A program made the position numbers and the translations under genes. The notes below the pieces were generated by a model. It ran no database searches and was not told the DNA's origin. It was given only the letters and a program-made list of their open reading frames with translations. A stretch of 37,057 bases of DNA. Source: VGBK01 sp043810615. Lineage in GTDB: Bacteria > Actinomycetota > Acidimicrobiia > Spongiisociales > UBA11373. Shown one piece after another: positions 33,111 to 37,057 of this stretch (position 1 is its first letter; each line of letters starts with the position of its first letter). The stretch covers positions 1 through 37,057 of the forward strand of contig JBDROA010000002.1 of assembly GCA_043810615.1 (NCBI GenBank), written 5' to 3'.

Positions 33111-33944
33111 CTACCTCCTGCCCTTGCGGCTGCGGCGCCGCACGATGAGGGCGTCGCTGGCCTTGTGTCGCTTGCGGGTCCGGCCCTCGGGCTTGCCCCA
33201 CGGGCTCACCGGGTGCCGGCCGCCGGAGCTCTTGCCCTCGCCGCCGCCGAGGGGGTGATCGACGGGGTTCATGGCCACGCCGCGGGTCTGGGGCCGGATG
33301 CCCCGCCAGCGGCTGTGGCCTGCCTTGCCTCCCTTGACCAATTCGGCCTCGGGGTTGCCCACCTGCCCCACGGTGGCGCGGCAGTCGAGCGGCACGTTGC
33401 GCATCTCGCCCGAAGGCAGGCGGAGCAGGGCCAGCCCGCTCTCCTTGGCGATCAACTGGATGGCCGACCCGGCCGAACGGCCCAGCTTGGCGCCGCCCCC
33501 CGGCCGCAACTCGACGGCATGCACCACCGTACCCGCCGGGATATTGCGCAGGGGCAGGGCGTTGCCCGAACGAATCTCGGCCCCGGGGCCCGAGGCGAGA
33601 ACGTCGCCCACGGCCACGCGCAGCGGGGCCAGGATGTAGCGCTTCTCTCCGTCGTGGTAGTGGAGCAGGGCGATGCGGGCGTTGCGGTTGGGGTCGTACT
33701 CGATGGCGGCCACCGTGGCGGGGACCCCGTCCTTGGTGCGGCGGAAGTCGACGATGCGATAGCGGCGCTTGTTGCCGGACCCGCGGTGGCGCGAGGTGAC
33801 TCGTCCGTACGAGTTGCGGCCGCCGGTGCCCGGGCGCACCCCGAGCAGGCTCTTCTCCGGCTCGGCCTTGGTGACCTCGACGAAGTCGGAGACGGTGCGG
33901 AAGCGGCGCCCCGCAGACGTCGGCTTGTACTTCTTAACGGCCAT
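33111..33944 (-). CDS. rplB: 50S ribosomal protein L2
   Basis: L2 is close to the peptidyl-transferase centre and needed for subunit joining. The ATG at 33944 gives 277 residues, MAVKKYKPTSAGRRFRTV. Canonical blocks include GRNSYGRVTSRHRGSGNKRR, ALPLRNIPAGTVVHAVELRP and RGVAMNPVDHPLGGGEGKSS, the last holding the conserved histidine. It starts 2 bases after the rplW stop. Confidence 0.98.
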   Translation of the reverse strand: MAVKKYKPTSAGRRFRTVSDFVEVTKAEPEKSLLGVRPGTGGRNSYGRVTSRHRGSGNKRRYRIVDFRRTKDGVPATVAAIEYDPNRNARIALLHYHDGEKRYILAPLRVAVGDVLASGPGAEIRSGNALPLRNIPAGTVVHAVELRPGGGAKLGRSAGSAIQLIAKESGLALLRLPSGEMRNVPLDCRATVGQVGNPEAELVKGGKAGHSRWRGIRPQTRGVAMNPVDHPLGGGEGKSSGGRHPVSPWGKPEGRTRKRHKASDALIVRRRSRKGRR

Positions 33945-33946
33945 GC

Positions 33947-34234
33947 TCACACCCCGAAGATATCGATGCTGTCGTCCGCGGCCAGGGTCACCAGGGCTCG
34001 CTTCACGTCGGAGCGCCGGCCGAATTTCCATCCGGTCCGCTTGCGCTTGCCCTTGCGGTTCATGACGTTCACCGCCACCACCTTGACCTTGAAGATGGCC
34101 TGAATCGCCTGCTTCACCTCGGTCTTGGTCGCCCGGGGATCCACCTCAAAGGTGTAGGTGTGGGTGGTCTCGATGAGGTCGTAGGACTTCTCGGAGACCA
34201 CGGGGGCCAGCACGATGTCGCGCGGGTTCTTCAC
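33947..34234 (-). CDS. rplW: 50S ribosomal protein L23
   Basis: L23 is the docking site for trigger factor and SRP at the tunnel exit. The GTG at 34234 overlaps the rplD stop as GTGA and gives 95 residues, KNPRDIVLAPVVSEKSYDLI, TYTFEVDPRATKTEVKQAIQ and VMNRKGKRKRTGWKFGRRSD. Normal. Confidence 0.97.
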   Translation of the reverse strand: MKNPRDIVLAPVVSEKSYDLIETTHTYTFEVDPRATKTEVKQAIQAIFKVKVVAVNVMNRKGKRKRTGWKFGRRSDVKRALVTLAADDSIDIFGV

Positions 34235-34911
34235 TCCGTGTCCCCTTCCTCGCGCACGAAGTCGTCTCCGGCGACCTCGTAACGGGTGCCGCCCCCGGCC
34301 CAGCCCACAGTTTCCCGACTGAAGACCACGGTCTCGGCCCAAAGCACGTCGTAGGTGGTCAGGCGCCCCGGCGCAGTGAGGATCACCTGGGAGAGGTTGG
34401 AAAACGAGCGCGCCGCCGCCTCGTCGCCCGGGTCGAGCACGACCAGCACCTTGCCGGTCGCTTCCATGCCCTGGAGCAGGGCGACCGCCTGTTTGGTCTT
34501 GGGCTCAGCCCAGTCGAAGGCCTCGACCACCTTGACCTGCCCCTCGGCGGCCCGGGCGGACAGGGCGCTGCGCAGCGCCAGGCGCTTCATCTTCTTGGGG
34601 GTGCGCTGGCGGTAGTCGCGCGGGTGCGGCCCGAACACTGCGCCGCCGCCGCGGAACTGGGGGGAGCGGATCGAGCCCTGGCGGGCCCGGCCCAGGCCCT
34701 TCTGGCGCCACGGCTTCCTGCCGCCGCCCCTGACTTCGCTGCGGGTCTTGGTGTCGGCGGTGCCGGCCCGGGCGGCGGCCAGTTGCGCGGTCACCACCTG
34801 GTGCATCACGGCCGTGTTGGGCTCGATGCCGAACACCGTCGCGTCGAGCGCCATCTCCCCGGCGCGAACCCCGGCCGAGGTGTACACGACGGCGGTCACC
34901 TTGTCAGCCAC
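34231..34911 (-). CDS. rplD: 50S ribosomal protein L4
   Basis: L4 lines the tunnel and, in some bacteria, represses the S10 operon. It has 226 residues from GTG 34911, overlapping rplC by 8 bases. Conserved blocks are GGGRKPWRQKGLGRARQGS, GPHPRDYRQRTPKKMKRLAL and RLTTYDVLWAETVVFSRE. The C-terminal 20 residues are acidic. Confidence 0.97.
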   Translation of the reverse strand: MADKVTAVVYTSAGVRAGEMALDATVFGIEPNTAVMHQVVTAQLAAARAGTADTKTRSEVRGGGRKPWRQKGLGRARQGSIRSPQFRGGGAVFGPHPRDYRQRTPKKMKRLALRSALSARAAEGQVKVVEAFDWAEPKTKQAVALLQGMEATGKVLVVLDPGDEAAARSFSNLSQVILTAPGRLTTYDVLWAETVVFSRETVGWAGGGTRYEVAGDDFVREEGDTE

Positions 34912-35542
34912 GGGTCTTCACCGCCTCCCTTACCAGGACTACCGAGCCCCGGGCCCCGGGCACCGCTCCCCGCAGCAGCAGGAGGCCCCGCTCGGCGTCC
35001 ACCTCGACCACTTCCAGGTTGAGCACGGTGCGCCGCTCCGCCCCCATGTGCCCCGGCAGCCGCATGCCCTTGAACACCCGCGACGGGGTGGCACAGGCGC
35101 CGATGGACCCCGGGGCGCGGTGGACGCGGTGGGCGCCGTGACTGGCTCCCTGCCCGGCGAAGTTGTGCCGCTTGATGACGCCGGAGAAGCCCTTGCCCTT
35201 GGAGATGCCGGCCACGTCGGCGAGGCTCCCCTTGGAGAGCACGTCGGCCACCGAGATCTCCTGGCCCACCTGATACTCGCTCGAGTCGTCGACCCGCACC
35301 TCGACCAGATGGCGGTGCGGCGGCACCCCGGCGGTGGCGAAGTGGCCTGAGAGCGGACGGTTCACCTTGCGCTCGGGGAGTTCGCGATAGGCGATCTGGA
35401 TGGCGCTGTAGCCGTCGCCGGCCTCGGACTTGACCTGCACCACCCGACAGGGCCCGGCCTTGATGACCGTCACGGGGATCGCCCGTGCCTGGTCGTCGAA
35501 GACCTGGGTCATGCCCAGCTTCTCACCCAGGATGGCCTTCAC
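34904..35542 (-). CDS. rplC: 50S ribosomal protein L3
   Basis: L3 is an early 50S assembly protein. It has 212 residues from GTG 35542, overlapping rpsJ as GTGA. Blocks: ILGEKLGMTQVFDDQARAIP, ISKGKGFSGVIKRHNFAGQG, ASHGAHRVHRAPGSIGACAT and RVFKGMRLPGHMGAERRTV, where Gln in the GQGASHG loop is the usual methylation site. Confidence 0.98.
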   Translation of the reverse strand: MKAILGEKLGMTQVFDDQARAIPVTVIKAGPCRVVQVKSEAGDGYSAIQIAYRELPERKVNRPLSGHFATAGVPPHRHLVEVRVDDSSEYQVGQEISVADVLSKGSLADVAGISKGKGFSGVIKRHNFAGQGASHGAHRVHRAPGSIGACATPSRVFKGMRLPGHMGAERRTVLNLEVVEVDAERGLLLLRGAVPGARGSVVLVREAVKTRG

Positions 35543-35850
35543 GTCTTGATCTCCACTTCCACGCCGGCCGGGAGGTCGAGGCGCATCAGCGAGTCGACCG
35601 TCTTGGGGGTCGGTTGCAGGATGTCGATGAGGCGCTTGTGAATGCGCATCTCGAAGTGCTCGCGGGAGTCTTTGTCCTTGTGGGGGGAGCGGATGACGCA
35701 GTACCGATGGATCTCGGTGGGCAGCGGCACCGGCCCCTTGACCTTGGCCTGGGTACGGACGACCGTCTCGGCGATCTTGCGCGCCGACTCGTCGACCACC
35801 TGGTGGTCGTACGCCTTCAGGCGGATCCTGATCCTGTGCTCTTCTGCCAC
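35539..35850 (-). CDS. rpsJ: 30S ribosomal protein S10
   Basis: S10 is in the 30S head and also NusE, a transcription antitermination factor. GTG 35850 gives 103 residues, IRIRLKAYDHQVVDESARKI, VKGPVPLPTEIHRYCVIRSP, KDSREHFEMRIHKRLIDILQ and VDSLMRLDLPAGVEVEIKT. Longer upstream frames run into tuf. It starts 16 bases after the tuf stop. Confidence 0.97.
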   Translation of the reverse strand: MAEEHRIRIRLKAYDHQVVDESARKIAETVVRTQAKVKGPVPLPTEIHRYCVIRSPHKDKDSREHFEMRIHKRLIDILQPTPKTVDSLMRLDLPAGVEVEIKT

Positions 35851-35866
35851 GGCTGCCTCTACTCGC

Positions 35867-37054
35867 TTACTTGAGAATCTTGGTGACGCGGCCGGCGCCG
35901 ACGGTACGACCACCCTCACGGATAGCGAACCGCAGCCCTTCCTCCATGGCGATCGGGGAAATCAGAGACACCCGCATCTCCGTATTATCCCCCGGCATCA
36001 CCATCTCCACCCCCTCCGCCAAAGTAATCGACCCAGTCACATCCGTCGTCCGGAAATAGAACTGCGGCCGATACCCCGGAAAGAACGGATTATGACGACC
36101 CCCCTCCTCCGTCGTCAACCCCTACACCTGAGCCTCAAACGCCGTATGCGGAGTAATCGCCCCCGGCGCACACACCACCTGCCCCCGCTCCACATCCTCC
36201 TTACCAACCCCCCGCAAAAGCAAGCCCACATTATCCCCCGCCTGAGCCTGATCCAACAACTTACGGAACATCTCCACACCCGTCACCGTCGTCTTACGGG
36301 TAGGACGAATCCCCACCACCTCAACCTCAGTACCCAGCGACAGATGACCCTGCTCCACCCGACCCGTCACCACCGTCCCCCGACCCGTAATCGAAAACAC
36401 ATCCTCGATCGGCATCTGGAACGGCCTCTCCACATCCCGCACCGGCAAAGGAACATACGAATCCAAAACCGTCAGCAACTCCAACACCGACTCCTCATGA
36501 GCCGGATCCCCCTGCAACGCCAACAACGCCGACCCCCGCACCACCGGCACCTCATCCCCCGGAAACTCATACTCCGTCAGAAGATCCCGAACCTCCAACT
36601 CCACCAGATCCAACAACTCCGGATCATCCACCAAATCAACCTTGTTCAAATACACGACAACACAAGGCACCCCCACCTGCCGGGCCAACAGAACATGCTC
36701 CCGCGTCTGCGGCATCGGACCATCATCAGCCCCCACCACCAACACCGCCCCATCCACCTGCGCCGCACCCGTAATCATATTCTTGATGTAATCCGCATGC
36801 CCCGGCATATCAACATGCGCATAATGCCGCACATCCGTCTCATACTCCACATGCGCAATCGCAATCGTAATCCCCCGCTCCTTCTCCTCAGGAGCCTTAT
36901 CAATCTGATCAAACGGCGTATACACCACCTTCGGATTACGAGCCGCCAACACCTTCGTAATCGCCGCCGTCAAAGTCGTCTTCCCATGATCAATATGACC
37001 CATCGTCCCCACATTCACATGCGGCTTCGTACGCTCAAACCTCTCCTTACCCAT
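35867..37054 (-). pseudogene. tuf: Elongation factor Tu with an internal amber stop
   Basis: EF-Tu brings aminoacyl-tRNA to the ribosome. The frame is 395 codons, the normal length, and all GTPase motifs are intact: GHIDHGKT (19-26), DMPGHADYI (82-90, with Met where Cys is usual) and NKVD (137-140). Codon 311 (36122-36124) is TAG and codon 312 is GGG, where Tyr-Val is expected; the homologous frame then continues LTTEEGGRHNPFFPGYRPQF to ITKILK-like VTKILK. The stop would remove domain III, which binds tRNA and EF-Ts. Codons 1 to about 365 end nearly always in G or T, while the last 30 follow the C-rich usage of neighbouring genes, so the gene is a mosaic. Either it was recombined with a foreign or second tuf, or the contig end is chimeric. 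Confidence 0.85.
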
Positions 37055-37057
37055 CGC

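Noticed and set aside
36122..36124. TAG in tuf as a recoded sense codon
   Set aside because: TAG ends rplB, rpsN, rpsC and the HNH gene normally in this window, so general recoding is unlikely. Read error, chimera or pseudogene is simpler.

Overview
The window is high-GC bacterial DNA, most likely from an actinobacterium, perhaps a deep or uncultured lineage. The lineage call is an inference. It rests on GC-rich codons, a DUF222/HNH (13E12-type) gene, remnants of F420-linked oxidoreductases, short-lid adenylate kinase, and Zn-type S14, S4 and L36. The right edge falls 3 bases before the tuf start, so this looks like the end of an assembled contig.

Layout, left to right. (1) 1-4055 is accessory DNA: a small unknown protein, a 5'-truncated ABC transporter, a GIY-YIG-like protein, an array of GC-rich hairpin repeats and a DUF222/HNH gene. 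(2) 4154-8864, minus strand: rplM-rpsI-glmM, then a clearly recognisable glmS ribozyme, then glmS-acpS. (3) 8978-10799, minus: a Yip1-like membrane protein, truA and an unknown protein, all translationally coupled. (4) 10943-12630 is a decayed patch: a luciferase-like monooxygenase pseudogene, a 16-bp tandem repeat, a perfect inverted repeat and a lipoprotein with an odd start. (5) 12664-17819, minus: rpmJ-rpsM-rpsK-rpsD-rpoA-rplQ followed by a ClC channel with two CBS and two TrkA-C domains. (6) 18178-23728 is a 5.5-kb block between map and rpmJ, where infA would usually lie. It holds a cobalamin-binding enzyme coupled to an opine-dehydrogenase-like enzyme, an EF-Tu-domain-II-like protein, an aldo/keto reductase, a damaged DUF385-type protein and a lipoprotein. 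(7) 23814-37054, minus: tuf and the complete S10-spc series, rpsJ to rplO, then secY-adk-map.

The minus-strand housekeeping genes form long operons joined by ATGA, GTGA or TGATG overlaps, feeding ribosome assembly, protein export, nucleotide balance and cell-wall amino-sugar synthesis. GlmS makes glucosamine-6-phosphate, GlmM isomerises it, and the ribozyme would close a feedback loop on glmS.

The points most worth checking are these: the glmS ribozyme outside its usual Firmicute setting; the B12/opine-dehydrogenase pair; a tuf gene with an internal amber stop and an abrupt codon-usage change; an adk frameshift inside the P-loop; an S3 protein with a 179-residue repetitive tail; and the absence of infA. 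Several lesions are single-base changes in C/G runs, so sequencing or assembly error must be excluded first.
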